Shown one piece after another: positions 17,345-26,335 of a stretch of DNA of 64,000 bases. Numbering within the stretch: the first letter of the stretch is position 1; every line of letters begins with the position of its first letter. Below the pieces are notes generated by a model. It did no database searches, was not told the DNA's origin, and worked only from the letters and a program-made list of their open reading frames with translations. Made by a program: the position numbers and the translations under genes. This DNA comes from Nocardioides seonyuensis (GTDB lineage Bacteria > Actinomycetota > Actinomycetes > Propionibacteriales > Nocardioidaceae), in contig NZ_CP038436.1 in the NCBI RefSeq assembly GCF_004683965.1, forward strand, positions 2,232,001 to 2,296,000. The letters are read 5' to 3'.

Positions 17345-18118
17345 TCACTCGTCCGAGACGTCGATGGCAGTGCGCTCCTCGACTGCCAGCACGGCCTCGG
17401 CGTACTCCTGGACGTGGCGCGACATCCGGCGCACCGCGGCCTCGGGGTCGCCGTCGCGAATCGCGCGCGTCACGCTCTCGTGGGCTGACACGGTCGTCTT
17501 CCGGACCGGCGCGTCGACGAACCCCTGGTTGTCGGTGGAGGCGTAGATGGCCCTGGACAGCGCAACCATGAACCCCGTCAGCAGCTCGTTGTGCGAGGCG
17601 ACAGCCACTGCAACGTGCCAGTCGATGTTGGCCTTGAGGAAGTCGGCCAGCGACCCCTCGGCCGCGATGGCGACGTTCGCCGCGTCGAGAGCCTCGAGGT
17701 CTGCAGCTGTCCGGTACTTCGCAGCCAACCGGGCGCACGCCGGTTCTACGGCCTCGCGGGTCTCCAGCAGCGCCGCGAGCCGGACATTGCGGCCGCGGAT
17801 CAGGAGGTTCACGGTGCTGGCAATCGAGTCCTGTCCCGGACGTTGTACGAAGGCCCCTCCGGTCCTGCCCGTGCGGATCTGCACGAGACCTTGCACCTCT
17901 AGGATCCGCAGCGCCTCCCGCACGGTGGTGCGACTCATCTGCGTCTGTGCGACGAGCTCTCGCTCAGGTGGCAGCGGCGTCCCCTCAACGAAGTCGCCGC
18001 GCAGGATTCGCTCGCGCAGCTCGTTGGCCAACACGTCCGACGCCTTCGGGACCTGCATGGGGCTCAGCCGAGTGGTTGACCTCAAGGAGTCGGTCTCGAC
18101 GGATAGGGCATCAGGCAT
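17345..18118 (-). CDS. GntR-family (FadR/FCD) transcriptional regulator
   Basis: A 257-residue regulator. The N-terminal winged helix (LPPERELVAQTQMSRTTVRE) is followed by an all-helical FCD ligand-binding domain. Potential metal ligands are seen in IDWHVAV, AHESV and RHVQEY. FadR-type GntR proteins bind TGGTnnnACCA-like palindromes and release them on binding acyl-CoA or organic acids. ATG 18118 is preferred because AAAGGTGG lies upstream; an in-frame ATG at 18145 would add nine residues. It is transcribed divergently from the ACAD at 18233 and is the best candidate for the TGGTC-N-GACCA operators in this window. Confidence 0.88.
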   Translation of the reverse strand: MPDALSVETDSLRSTTRLSPMQVPKASDVLANELRERILRGDFVEGTPLPPERELVAQTQMSRTTVREALRILEVQGLVQIRTGRTGGAFVQRPGQDSIASTVNLLIRGRNVRLAALLETREAVEPACARLAAKYRTAADLEALDAANVAIAAEGSLADFLKANIDWHVAVAVASHNELLTGFMVALSRAIYASTDNQGFVDAPVRKTTVSAHESVTRAIRDGDPEAAVRRMSRHVQEYAEAVLAVEERTAIDVSDE

Positions 18119-18150
18119 CGATGCCACCTTTCTGGTGCGTGCCACGGAAA

Positions 18151-18166
18151 CGGTCTTACCTAAAGT
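18151..18166. promoter_or_regulatory. Degenerate FadR-like site between GntR gene and ACAD copy 3
   Basis: CGGTCTTACCT at 18151-18161 keeps the GGT-n3-ACC core of the operator. A -10-like TAAAGT (18161-18166) directly abuts it on the plus strand. The position between the divergent regulator and ACAD genes fits autoregulation, but the match is weaker than the others. Confidence 0.4.
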
Positions 18167-18232
18167 ACCAGTGGAAGGCGGTCGATCTTCGATCCTCCAC
18201 TGGAGAACTGCACAGATGGAAGGGCATCAGTG

Positions 18233-19318
18233 ATGGAGTGGAAGTTCTCTGAGGAGCAGGTCGACTACCAGAACGTGCTCCGTGGCTGGCTGCAGCAGAC
18301 GGCCCCCATGGACCAGGTACGGCGCTGGCTCGGCACCGACGACGAGCCAGCGGATCCCGGTGACTTCGAGCGACGTCTCAGTGCGGCCGGCCTGGCCGGG
18401 GTCGGCGTCCCGGAGGCGCTGGGAGGGCAAGGTGGCGGAATCATTGAGCTCGCGCTGACGGGCGAGGAGTTCGCGCGAGCAGGGGTTCCATGCAGCGCAT
18501 GGCTCGCGACGGTGCTCGCCTTGCCCGCACTCGACTCGCGACCGGATCTCGCAGAGCAGGCCCTCGACTCGGCGCCGCTCGCGTGGCTGATCAGCGCCGA
18601 GAACATCCCCGATCTGCGCACGGTGGAACTGGCGAACGTCGAGGCTGACGGCCGCCTGAGTGGGAGCTTCACCCGTGCACTCGGCGCGGATCGCGCCGCG
18701 CGCCTTCTGGTCGTCGCGGAGGTGGACGGGCGCGCACAGGTGCACGTGGTGGACACGGAGGCTGATGGAGTGCGGGTGGCTCCGCGCCGACTGCTCGACG
18801 CTTCACGCTCAGTCGCTGACGTCACGCTTGACGGGGTCAGGTCCCAACCGCTCGACGTGGACGCTGCCCAGTGTCTGGAGAGGGTGGCGGAGATCGCCGC
18901 AGTACTGACGGCCGCTGACTCTCTCGGTGCCATGGAGCGCATGCTCGACCTCGCGGTGGAGTACAGCGGGCAGCGCCATCAGTTCGGCAAGCCCATTGGC
19001 TCCTTCCAAGCGATCAAGCACGCGGCAGCCTCGATCCTGGTCGAGGTGGAGGCGGGGCGTACGGGGGTCTTCTACGCCGCGGCGTCCGTGGACAGCGCAC
19101 ATGAGGACAGGGCGATGCACGTGGCTGCGATCAAGGCCCAGGTGACGGCGGGGGGCGCCGTGACTGCGGACACCGCGCTGACCATCCACGGAGCGATCGG
19201 GTACACGTGGGAGCACGACCTGCACCTGTACTACAAGCGTGCGCGATTGAACGAGCACCTCTTCGGCCCGCCCGCTGAGTGGAATGAACGTTTGGCGAAT
19301 CGTCTCCACCTCGTCTAG
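18233..19318 (+). CDS. Acyl-CoA dehydrogenase family protein (copy 3)
   Basis: A 361-residue ACAD-like protein, a little shorter than its neighbours and less conserved in the middle. It shows GVPEALGGQGGGIIEL, then YSGQRHQFGKPIGSFQAIKH, and a C-terminal TIHGAIGYTWEHDLHLYYKR. The residue replacing the usual catalytic Glu near the C-terminus is not clear. Such divergent ACADs often pair with a second ACAD as a heteromeric enzyme, and one follows at 19404. ATG 18233 has GGAAGGG 8 nt upstream; a GTG at 18230 is also possible. Confidence 0.85.
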   Translation: MEWKFSEEQVDYQNVLRGWLQQTAPMDQVRRWLGTDDEPADPGDFERRLSAAGLAGVGVPEALGGQGGGIIELALTGEEFARAGVPCSAWLATVLALPALDSRPDLAEQALDSAPLAWLISAENIPDLRTVELANVEADGRLSGSFTRALGADRAARLLVVAEVDGRAQVHVVDTEADGVRVAPRRLLDASRSVADVTLDGVRSQPLDVDAAQCLERVAEIAAVLTAADSLGAMERMLDLAVEYSGQRHQFGKPIGSFQAIKHAAASILVEVEAGRTGVFYAAASVDSAHEDRAMHVAAIKAQVTAGGAVTADTALTIHGAIGYTWEHDLHLYYKRARLNEHLFGPPAEWNERLANRLHLV

Positions 19319-19320
19319 GC

Positions 19321-19344
19321 AATGGTCCAACCATTTGGTATCGT
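19321..19344 (+). promoter_or_regulatory. FadR-like operator upstream of ACAD copy 4
   Basis: AATGGT-CCA-ACCATT (19321-19335) is a perfect inverted repeat with the TGGTC..ACCA core at 19323-19333. A -10-like TATCGT follows at 19339-19344; the -35 is poor. It precedes the longest rightward catabolic operon in the window (19404-27294). Confidence 0.65.
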
Positions 19345-19403
19345 CATGCCAATTGATTCCAGGGTCCTGTCGCGACCCACACCTGGGAAACGGAGAGTGA
19401 CTC

Positions 19404-20570
19404 GTGGACTTCGAGCTCAGCGAGGATCAGCAACTGATCCGCTCGGCTGTCGCTGACCTGGCGGCGCGATTCGACGATCAGTACTGGATGGAGAAGGACG
19501 CGTCCCACCAGTTCCCCGAGGAGTTCTACCAAGCCTTCGCGGAGGGCGGCTGGCTCGGAGTCACCACCCCCGAGGAGTATGGCGGCAGTGGCTTCGGGAT
19601 CACCGAGGCCTCGCTGCTCCTGGAAGAGGTGGCGGCCTCAGGCGCCGGCATGAACGGAGCCAGCTCCATCCACATGTCGATCTTCGGCATGCATCCGGTC
19701 ATCGTCCACGGCTCAGAGGAGATGAAGAAGGAGAACCTGCCGCGCATCGCGACCGGTGACCTTCACGTCTGCTTCGGAGTCACGGAGCCCGGAGCAGGAC
19801 TGGACACCACGCGGATCACCACGTTCGCGCGTCGAGACGGCACCGACTACGTCGTCAACGGACGCAAGGTGTGGATCTCCAAGGCACTCGAGTCGGAGAA
19901 GATCCTGTTGCTGACCCGGACGAGCAAGTTCGAGGATTCGGCCAAGAAGACCGACGGTCTGACCCTGTTCTTCACCGACCTCGACCGGGCTCACGTGGAT
20001 ATCCGCCCCATCAAGAAAATGGGAAGGAATGCCGTCTCGTCCAACGAGCTGTTCATCGATGACCTCCGCATTCCGGAGGAGCACCGCGTCGGCGAGGAAG
20101 GGGAGGGATTCAAGTACATCCTGGACGGGTTGAACCCAGAGCGCTGTTTGGTCGCGGCTGAGGCACTCGGCATCGGCCGCGCCGCGCTCCGTCGCGCTGT
20201 CCGCTACGGCATCGAGCGCGAGGTCTTCGACCGACCGATCGGCATGAACCAGGGGATCCAGTTCCCCTTGGCCGACTCCTTGGCCAAGCTCGACGCCGCC
20301 GAGCTGATGCTGCGGAAGGCCACGTGGCTCTATGACCGTGGTCTTCCCTGTGGGCGCGAGGCCAACACCGCCAAGTACCTGTGCGCGGAGGCTGGCTTCA
20401 CCGCCGCCGACCGTGCGCTGCAGACACACGGTGGCATGGGGTATTCCGAGGAGTACCACGTGGCGAGGTACTTCCGGGAGGCCCGGCTCACCCGGATCGC
20501 ACCGATTAGCCAGGAGATGGTTCTCAACTACCTGGGGTCGCACGTCCTCGGCTTGCCGAGGAGCTACTGA
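19404..20570 (+). CDS. Acyl-CoA dehydrogenase (copy 4)
   Basis: A 388-residue acyl-CoA dehydrogenase with FGVTEPGAGLDTT, NGRKVWISKA, MGRNAVSSNELFIDDLRIP and QTHGGMGYSEEYHVARYFRE. The Glu-rich GMGYSEEYH region contains the candidate base in this subgroup. It starts at GTG with GGAGAG six nt upstream. It heads the operon of SDR, thiolase, CoA-transferase, HMGL-like, BadH-like and hydratase genes, under a FadR-like operator. Its stop overlaps the SDR start (TGATG). It may be the AliB-like step; that is inference. Confidence 0.9.
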   Translation: MDFELSEDQQLIRSAVADLAARFDDQYWMEKDASHQFPEEFYQAFAEGGWLGVTTPEEYGGSGFGITEASLLLEEVAASGAGMNGASSIHMSIFGMHPVIVHGSEEMKKENLPRIATGDLHVCFGVTEPGAGLDTTRITTFARRDGTDYVVNGRKVWISKALESEKILLLTRTSKFEDSAKKTDGLTLFFTDLDRAHVDIRPIKKMGRNAVSSNELFIDDLRIPEEHRVGEEGEGFKYILDGLNPERCLVAAEALGIGRAALRRAVRYGIEREVFDRPIGMNQGIQFPLADSLAKLDAAELMLRKATWLYDRGLPCGREANTAKYLCAEAGFTAADRALQTHGGMGYSEEYHVARYFREARLTRIAPISQEMVLNYLGSHVLGLPRSY

Positions 20571-21325
20571 TGAGGGTGTTCTCGCTCGAGGGCCGCTCGG
20601 CGCTGGTCACTGGCGCGGGCAACGGCATCGGAGCGGCAGTGGCCGAAGCGTTCGCTGCTGCCGGAGCGGCAGTCATGGTCACTGACGTCGACCCGGACGC
20701 CGCGGCCGTCGTGGCCTCGCGCATCGTCGAGGCCGGAGGCCGTGCCGAGTCCGCCGCACTTGACGTGCGCGATGCAGCACAGGCGGCCCAGGTGGCCGAG
20801 CAGGCAGCGGGTCTCACTGGCCGCACGCTGCACGTGTTGGTCAACAATGCCGGTGCGATCGCGCCGGCCATGTTCCCCAAGATGACGTCGGAACAGTTCA
20901 GCTTCGTGGTCGACGTGCACCTGGGTGGCACGTTCACCGTGAGCCAGGCAGCAACGCCGTTCCTGGCTCAGGACGGCACAGGACGGATCCTCAACGTGAC
21001 ATCGGCCGCAGGCTTGGTTGGGACCATCGGCCAGGTCAACTACTCGGCCGCGAAGTCGGGCGTCATCGGGATCACCAAGTCCTTGGCCAAGGAGCTTGCC
21101 CGCAACCAGATCACCGTCAATGCCATCGCACCGCTCGCCGCGACCAGCATGACGCAGAACATCCGCAGCAACGAGAAGCTCGCCGCGAAGACTCTCGCGA
21201 GAATCCCGCTCGGCCGTTGGGCCGAGCCGGAGGAGATCGCGGCGTCGTTCGTGTTCTTCGCCTCGGACGCGGCGTCGTACATCACTGGGCAGGTCCTGCC
21301 TGTAGACGGAGGAACGGTGATCTGA
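20570..21325 (+). CDS. SDR-family oxidoreductase, FabG-like
   Basis: A 251-residue classical SDR: TGAGNGIGAAVAEAF, NNAGAIAP, NVTSAAG with the catalytic serine, YSAAK, and TGQVLPVDGG. It is typical of 3-hydroxyacyl-CoA dehydrogenases in beta-oxidation operons. It overlaps the ACAD stop and the thiolase start by one base each, so the three proteins are translated together, and it plausibly provides the 3-oxoacyl-CoA that the thiolase cleaves. Confidence 0.88.
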   Translation: MRVFSLEGRSALVTGAGNGIGAAVAEAFAAAGAAVMVTDVDPDAAAVVASRIVEAGGRAESAALDVRDAAQAAQVAEQAAGLTGRTLHVLVNNAGAIAPAMFPKMTSEQFSFVVDVHLGGTFTVSQAATPFLAQDGTGRILNVTSAAGLVGTIGQVNYSAAKSGVIGITKSLAKELARNQITVNAIAPLAATSMTQNIRSNEKLAAKTLARIPLGRWAEPEEIAASFVFFASDAASYITGQVLPVDGGTVI

Positions 21326-22503
21326 TGGTCTTCGCAGGAACCGGTCGCGACGCGTGGATCGTCGAGGCGCTGCGCACCCCGATGGGGCGAGCGCACAGCG
21401 AGCGTGGTTGGTTTCGAGACGTACACGCCAACGAGATGCTGGGTTCTGTCTACGCAGCGCTTCTGGACTCAACTGGTCTCGCGCCGCTAGACGTCGAGGA
21501 CCTCATCGTCGGCTGCACGGCTCCCTTCGGCGAGCAGTCGCGCAACGTTGCGCGCAACGCATGGCTGCAGGCGGGCTATCCGCCCGAGGTGCCCGCGACA
21601 GTGCTCGATCGACGTTGCGGCTCGGCCCAAACGGCCGTCGAGATGGGTGCCGCGCTCATCGCCTCGGGCACCCACGACATCGTGGTGGCGGGCGGGGTCG
21701 AGAACATGACCCGGGTCCCGATGCACTCGGTCGTCAAGGTCGAGGAGCTCTACGGAGTCGCGTGGCCCCCGGAACTCACCGATCTCTATGACTTCCCGAC
21801 GATGGGAGAGAGTGCAGAGCGGATCGCTGAGCGCTGGGGAATCTCACGCACGGAGATGGACCAGTTCGCTGTCCGCTCGCACACCCTGGCTACGGCAGCG
21901 GTCGAGGCCGGCCGATTCCAGCGCGAGATCATCGCGATGGACCTTGATGGCGAGACCCGGAGCAGCGACCAGGGCATCCGGCCGGGCACGACGCTGGAGA
22001 CATTGGCAGCTCTCGACCCGGTCTTCCGAGCCGAAAGTGGCCGTATCACCGCAGGAAGCTCGTCCCCGCTGACTGATGGCGCTGCCGGCGTTGTACTGGC
22101 ATCGGATTCGGCGGTCACGACACACGGCCTGGCAAAGAGGGCGCGCATCCTCGACCAGACCACCGTCGGAGTCGATCCGGAGATCATGCTCACCGGCCCC
22201 ATCCCGGCCACGCGGAGACTGCTGGAGCGCAACGGGATGACGATCAACGACATCGAACTCATCGAGATCAACGAAGCCTTCAGCTCCGTCGTGCTCGCCT
22301 GGGAGCGTGAGCTCGAGGCCGACATGAACAGAGTCAACGTCAATGGGGGTGCGATCGCCCTCGGCCACCCGGTGGGCGCGTCCGGCTCGCGGCTCTTCGC
22401 CACGCTCCTCGCGGAGATGGAGCGCCGCGACCTGGAGGTAGGACTCGTCACGATGTGCTGTGGGGGCGGGCTCGGCACCGCCACCTTGGTGCAGCGGGTT
22501 TGA
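21325..22503 (+). CDS. Acetyl-CoA acyltransferase (thiolase)
   Basis: A 392-residue type II-like thiolase that would cleave 3-oxoacyl-CoA with CoA. The nucleophilic cysteine is C98 in RRCGSAQ, where the usual motif has a serine after CGS. NEAFSSV and GGAIALGHPVGASGSR carry the catalytic His, and CCGGG near the C-terminus (C379) is the base cysteine. ATG 21325 overlaps the SDR stop. It is the third gene of the 19404 operon. Degradative thiolase is favoured over biosynthetic by context. Confidence 0.9.
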   Translation: MVFAGTGRDAWIVEALRTPMGRAHSERGWFRDVHANEMLGSVYAALLDSTGLAPLDVEDLIVGCTAPFGEQSRNVARNAWLQAGYPPEVPATVLDRRCGSAQTAVEMGAALIASGTHDIVVAGGVENMTRVPMHSVVKVEELYGVAWPPELTDLYDFPTMGESAERIAERWGISRTEMDQFAVRSHTLATAAVEAGRFQREIIAMDLDGETRSSDQGIRPGTTLETLAALDPVFRAESGRITAGSSSPLTDGAAGVVLASDSAVTTHGLAKRARILDQTTVGVDPEIMLTGPIPATRRLLERNGMTINDIELIEINEAFSSVVLAWERELEADMNRVNVNGGAIALGHPVGASGSRLFATLLAEMERRDLEVGLVTMCCGGGLGTATLVQRV

Positions 22504-22514
22504 AGGCGTGTGCC

Positions 22515-23765
22515 ATGACGATCGACGTTGCTGACTTCCTCGACAGCGGACAAGGTGTCTGGTGGGGTCAGGGTGCTGCCGAGCCCGAGCTCCTGGTCAA
22601 CCAGGTCCTGGACGCCGTCGACCGAGTGGGACCGATCCGAGCCTTCTCCGGGCTCTCCTGGAACGAGCGGCTCTCCGAATCCATCCCCGACAAGCTGACC
22701 GTGATCTCTTACGGTGGACTGGGCCGGTTGAGCCAGCTCAGTCGGCACGGGATCCTCGATGTCCTCCCCTGTCACTACTCGGCCATCCCGCGCCTCTTCG
22801 CCAAGGGCCAGCTACCGAACGACCTTGGCCTTGTCCAGGTGTCGCCACCGGACGCCCAAGGTATGGTGACGCTGGGAATCGGTGTCGACTACGTGGCCGA
22901 CGCCATCGTCCACACCCGGACTCTGGTCGCCGAGGTCAACCACCAGATGCCCACCACCCGGGGAGGACCACGCCTTCCCCTTTCGAGGTTCGCCGCCGTC
23001 ATAGAGACCGATCGGCCACTACGCGAGGCGCCTGGTCGACCGAGCGATGACGTGGACCGGGCGATCGCCAACAACGTGGCTTCGATCATCGATGACGGCT
23101 CCACTGTCCAGGTGGGCGTTGGTGCTCTTCCGGCTGCGGTTCTCGCTGCTCTCTCCGGCCATCGGGCACTCGGCTTCCACAGCGGAATGATCACTGACGG
23201 TGTTCTCGACCTCATCGAGGCCGGTGTGATCACCGGGGAGAAGAAGGAGATCGACCCCGGTGTGGTGGTGACCGGTGCGGCGCTGTGCACCAGTGACGGC
23301 TATCGACGTCTCACGCACCACCCCCTCGAGTTCCGGGCGGCCAGCTACACCCACGCGCCGGCGGTCCTGTCCCGGCTCGGTTCGCTCGTGTCGGTCAACT
23401 CGGCGATCGAGGTGGACCTCCTGGGTCAGGTCGGCGCCGAGCTCGCCCGTGGGGTACACATCGGTGCCGTGGGCGGTCAGGTCGACTTCAGTCGAGCGGC
23501 AGCGCTGACCGGTACCCGCTCGATCATTGCGCTGCGCTCCACCGCCGGCAAGGGCGAGCGCACGCACTCGACGATCGTCCCCAGCCTGTACAGCGGGGTC
23601 GTCACCACGGCACGCGTCGACGTCGACGCGGTCGTGACTGAGCATGGTGTCGCCATGCTGACCGGTTGCACCGTCGCCGAGCGCGCTCTGCGCCTGGTCG
23701 AGGTTGCAGCCCCCGAATACCGGGAGGCGCTCGAACGCAGCCTCTCGGAGAAGGAGGTGTCCTGA
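22515..23765 (+). CDS. Acetyl-CoA hydrolase/transferase family CoA-transferase
   Basis: A 416-residue protein of the 4-hydroxybutyrate/butyrate CoA-transferase type. It shows a conserved FHSGMITDGVLDLIEAGVIT segment near residues 221-240, and VNSAIEVDLLGQVG around E299. GGQVDFSRAA follows. It would move CoA from acetyl-CoA to a free acid, or hydrolyse an acyl-CoA. ATG 22515 lies 11 bp after the thiolase stop. It gives the operon a ligase-independent way to activate or release an acid. Confidence 0.82.
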   Translation: MTIDVADFLDSGQGVWWGQGAAEPELLVNQVLDAVDRVGPIRAFSGLSWNERLSESIPDKLTVISYGGLGRLSQLSRHGILDVLPCHYSAIPRLFAKGQLPNDLGLVQVSPPDAQGMVTLGIGVDYVADAIVHTRTLVAEVNHQMPTTRGGPRLPLSRFAAVIETDRPLREAPGRPSDDVDRAIANNVASIIDDGSTVQVGVGALPAAVLAALSGHRALGFHSGMITDGVLDLIEAGVITGEKKEIDPGVVVTGAALCTSDGYRRLTHHPLEFRAASYTHAPAVLSRLGSLVSVNSAIEVDLLGQVGAELARGVHIGAVGGQVDFSRAAALTGTRSIIALRSTAGKGERTHSTIVPSLYSGVVTTARVDVDAVVTEHGVAMLTGCTVAERALRLVEVAAPEYREALERSLSEKEVS

Positions 23766-23766
23766 G

Positions 23767-24711
23767 ATGGCTGTGTCACCCAACAGCACCCAGGGGGAGA
23801 GTCGCCGCGTGCACGTGCGCGAGGTGGGGCCCCGGGACGGGTTCCAGAATGAGCCCGAGACCGTCCCCACAGCGGAGAAGATCCGACTCATCGACGCGCT
23901 CGGTCGCGCCGGCTTCAAGCGGATCGAGGTGGCGAGCTTCGTTCGAGCCGATGTGATCCCGCAGTTGGCCGATGGTGTGGAGGTGCTGCACGGAATCAAC
24001 GTGCCCGAGGACGTCGACCGGATGGTTCTGGTGCCCAACAGCAAGGGCCTGGACAACGCGCTGCGTGAGCGTGCCTACTTCGAGGAGGCGGCGGTGTTCG
24101 TCTCTGCGTCGCAGACTCACAACAAGCGCAACATCAACCGCACGGTCGAGGAGACAATGGCCGACGTGCGCACGATGGCGCCACGCATCCTCGCGGAGGA
24201 CCTCAAGCTCTGCGCCGTCGTTGCCACATCCTTCGGTTGCCCCTTCGAGGGCAAGGTCCAGATGGAGCGGGTCCTCGACCTCGCAGAGCAGTTCGCCGAG
24301 GCTGGCGCGACCGAGATCGGGTTCGGGGACACCACCGGGATGTGCAACCCGGCCTATGCATCCCGGTTCTTCGCCGCTGCCCTGGAGCGCCTTCCGGGCG
24401 TCGAGGTGACGGCGCACTTCCACAACACCCGGGGCCAGGGGCTGGCCAACGCCTACGCCGCACTCGAGGCGGGCTGCACCAGCTTCGAGTCCAGCTTCGG
24501 CGAGCTGGGCGGCTGTCCTGTGCCGGCCGGCTCCACCGGCAACATCGCCACTGAGGACCTCGTGTCCATGTTCGAGGAGATGGGCGTCGACACTGGCCTG
24601 GATCTCGGCAAGGTCATCGAGGCCGCCCGTGAGGCCCAGGCGACCCTGGGCCGCAAGCTCACCAGCCACTCGATCGTAGCCGGCCCGGTCATCTGGGCAC
24701 CCAGCGTCTGA
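23767..24711 (+). CDS. Hydroxymethylglutaryl-CoA lyase-like enzyme
   Basis: A 314-residue TIM-barrel acyl-CoA lyase. REVGPRDGFQNE (R23, D24) is the metal/substrate motif at the first strand; IEVASFVRADVIPQLADG, FGDTTGMCNP and HFHNTRGQG give the metal-binding histidines. GELGGCPVPAGSTGN holds the conserved active-site cysteine loop. It would cleave HMG-CoA or a homologous 3-hydroxy-3-methyl dicarboxyl-CoA, which suggests a branched substrate in the pathway. It starts 1 base after the CoA-transferase stop. Confidence 0.87.
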   Translation: MAVSPNSTQGESRRVHVREVGPRDGFQNEPETVPTAEKIRLIDALGRAGFKRIEVASFVRADVIPQLADGVEVLHGINVPEDVDRMVLVPNSKGLDNALRERAYFEEAAVFVSASQTHNKRNINRTVEETMADVRTMAPRILAEDLKLCAVVATSFGCPFEGKVQMERVLDLAEQFAEAGATEIGFGDTTGMCNPAYASRFFAAALERLPGVEVTAHFHNTRGQGLANAYAALEAGCTSFESSFGELGGCPVPAGSTGNIATEDLVSMFEEMGVDTGLDLGKVIEAAREAQATLGRKLTSHSIVAGPVIWAPSV

Positions 24712-24741
24712 GTCAACGAACTCCAGGAAGAGGTAGGAAGC

Positions 24742-25503
24742 ATGAATCGCGTCGCACTTGTCACCGGAGGAGCACAAGGAATCGGGAAGGGCATCGCCAG
24801 CACTCTGGGCCGGGAAGGCTTCAAGGTGGCAGTGGCCGACCTTAACCTTGCCGTCGCCGAGGAGACGGCAGCCGCCATCAGCGAGGCGGGCGGAGAGGCC
24901 GTGGCCGTCGAGATCGACGTGACCTCCACGGAGTCGGTGAAGCACGCAGTGGCCGCGATCGAGGAGAAGCTCGGCCCGATCGAGGTCGTCGTGAACAACG
25001 CTGGCTGGGACGACTTCATGCCCTTCGTGAAGACGTCCGAGGAGTTCTGGGACAAGATCCTTGACATCAACTACAAGGGCGCCCTGCGGGTCATCCACGA
25101 AGTAGTGCCGGGCATGATGGAGCGGGGCTTCGGTCGAGTCATCAACATCGGTTCCGATGCGGGTCGGGTGGGCTCGTCGATGGAGGCCGTTTACTCGGGC
25201 GCCAAGGGTGGCATCATCGCCTTCACCAAGACCTTGGCACGCGAGGTCGCTCGCAAGGGCGTTACCGCCAACACGGTGTGTCCCGGACCGACCGACACGC
25301 CCGCCTTGCGCAAGTTTGCCGACGGTGCAGGCGGCGGCGATGCCGAGAAGGTGATCGCGGGCATGACAAGCGCGGTCCCGATGAAGCGGCTTGGCACCCC
25401 CGAGGACATCGGCCCGGCCGTGGCCTTCTTTGCCTCCGACGGGGCGGGCTTCGTGACCGGGCAGACCCTCTCGGTGAGCGGTGGTCTCACGATGGCCGGC
25501 TGA
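24742..25503 (+). CDS. badH: BadH-like 2-hydroxycyclohexanecarboxyl-CoA dehydrogenase
   Basis: A 253-residue SDR that matches recalled features of BadH: NNAGWDDFMPF, NIGSDAGRVGSSMEAVY, VCPGPTDTPAL and a C-terminal SVSGGLTMAG. Cofactor motif TGGAQGIGKG is at residues 8-17 and the catalytic residues are S138, Y151 and K155. In Rhodopseudomonas BadH oxidises 2-hydroxycyclohexanecarboxyl-CoA to the 2-keto form before ring cleavage. It has its own GAAGAGG-type ribosome site and is followed by a canonical enoyl-CoA hydratase, the preceding pathway step. The symbol rests on pattern memory, not on an alignment. Confidence 0.78.
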   Translation: MNRVALVTGGAQGIGKGIASTLGREGFKVAVADLNLAVAEETAAAISEAGGEAVAVEIDVTSTESVKHAVAAIEEKLGPIEVVVNNAGWDDFMPFVKTSEEFWDKILDINYKGALRVIHEVVPGMMERGFGRVINIGSDAGRVGSSMEAVYSGAKGGIIAFTKTLAREVARKGVTANTVCPGPTDTPALRKFADGAGGGDAEKVIAGMTSAVPMKRLGTPEDIGPAVAFFASDGAGFVTGQTLSVSGGLTMAG

Positions 25504-25555
25504 GGCGTTCTCGCCAGATTCCGTTCCCACTCCCAAGTGAAAGGACATCACGACG

Positions 25556-26335
25556 ATGTCAGCAACTCCCAGCGCGGTGACCTGGAAGCCCGCTTCCGAC
25601 GGCGTCCTGCTCGTTACACTCTCCAACGGCCCTGCCAACGCGGTTGGCCCGCCCATCATCGACGGACTCGCAGCCATGCTTGACCATGCCGCGGCCAACC
25701 AGATCAAGGTGGTCGTGATCGAGTCCGCCCTGGAGCGGTTCTTCGCGGCAGGAGCCGACATCAAGCACATGGGCGACGTCAACGCCACCACGTTCACCGC
25801 CTACGGCGACAGCATGCGCGCTGTCTTCGACCGGTTGGCGGGGTCGGAGCTGATCTCGATCGCCGCCATCGAGGGACTCGCCCTGGGTGGTGGTCTCGAA
25901 CTCACAATGGCCTGCACGATGCGTGTCGGCGGAGCTGATGCCAAGGTCGGCCTCCCCGAGGTCAAGCTCGGCCTGATCCCCGGGGCCGGCGGTACCCAGC
26001 GGTTGCCGCGGCTCGTGGGGCGCGGCCGGGCGCTGGACATGATGATCACCGCACGTCAGGTGCCCGCTGACGAGGCGAGCGCGATCGGACTGCTCGACCG
26101 CCTCGTTCCCGCCGGACAGGCGACCGAGACCGCGTTGGAGCTGGCTGCCGAGATCGCCCGACACTCTCTCCCCGCCCAGCTGGCCGTGGTGCGCTGCGCC
26201 GACGCGGCCTTCGACCTTCCCCTGACGGAGGGCTTCCAGTTCGAGATCGACCAGGAGCAGGAGCTGTTCGAGAAGGGGGAGGCGCAGGAGGGGATCGCGG
26301 CCTTCATCGGAAAGCGGGCTCCCACGTTCGCGTGA
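25556..26335 (+). CDS. Enoyl-CoA hydratase (canonical, BadK-like position)
   Basis: A 259-residue crotonase with both catalytic glutamates: E115 in [10 protein letters not shown] and E135 in [28 protein letters not shown] forms the first oxyanion segment. It would hydrate an enoyl-CoA; beside BadH the likely substrate is cyclohex-1-enecarboxyl-CoA or a linear equivalent (inference). It is the only crotonase in this window with the complete textbook pair. The stop overlaps the DMT transporter start (GTGA). Confidence 0.88.
   Translation: MSATPSAVTWKPASDGVLLVTLSNGPANAVGPPIIDGLAAMLDHAAANQIKVVVIESALERFFAAGADIKHMGDVNATTFTAYGDSMRAVFDRLAGSELISIAAIEGLALGGGLELTMACTMRVGGADAKVGLPEVKLGLIPGAGGTQRLPRLVGRGRALDMMITARQVPADEASAIGLLDRLVPAGQATETALELAAEIARHSLPAQLAVVRCADAAFDLPLTEGFQFEIDQEQELFEKGEAQEGIAAFIGKRAPTFA

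Noticed and set aside
23776..25797. Minus-strand open frame of 673 codons
   Set aside because: It mirrors the HMGL-like and BadH-like genes, both of which have catalytic motifs. No signal for a real product.
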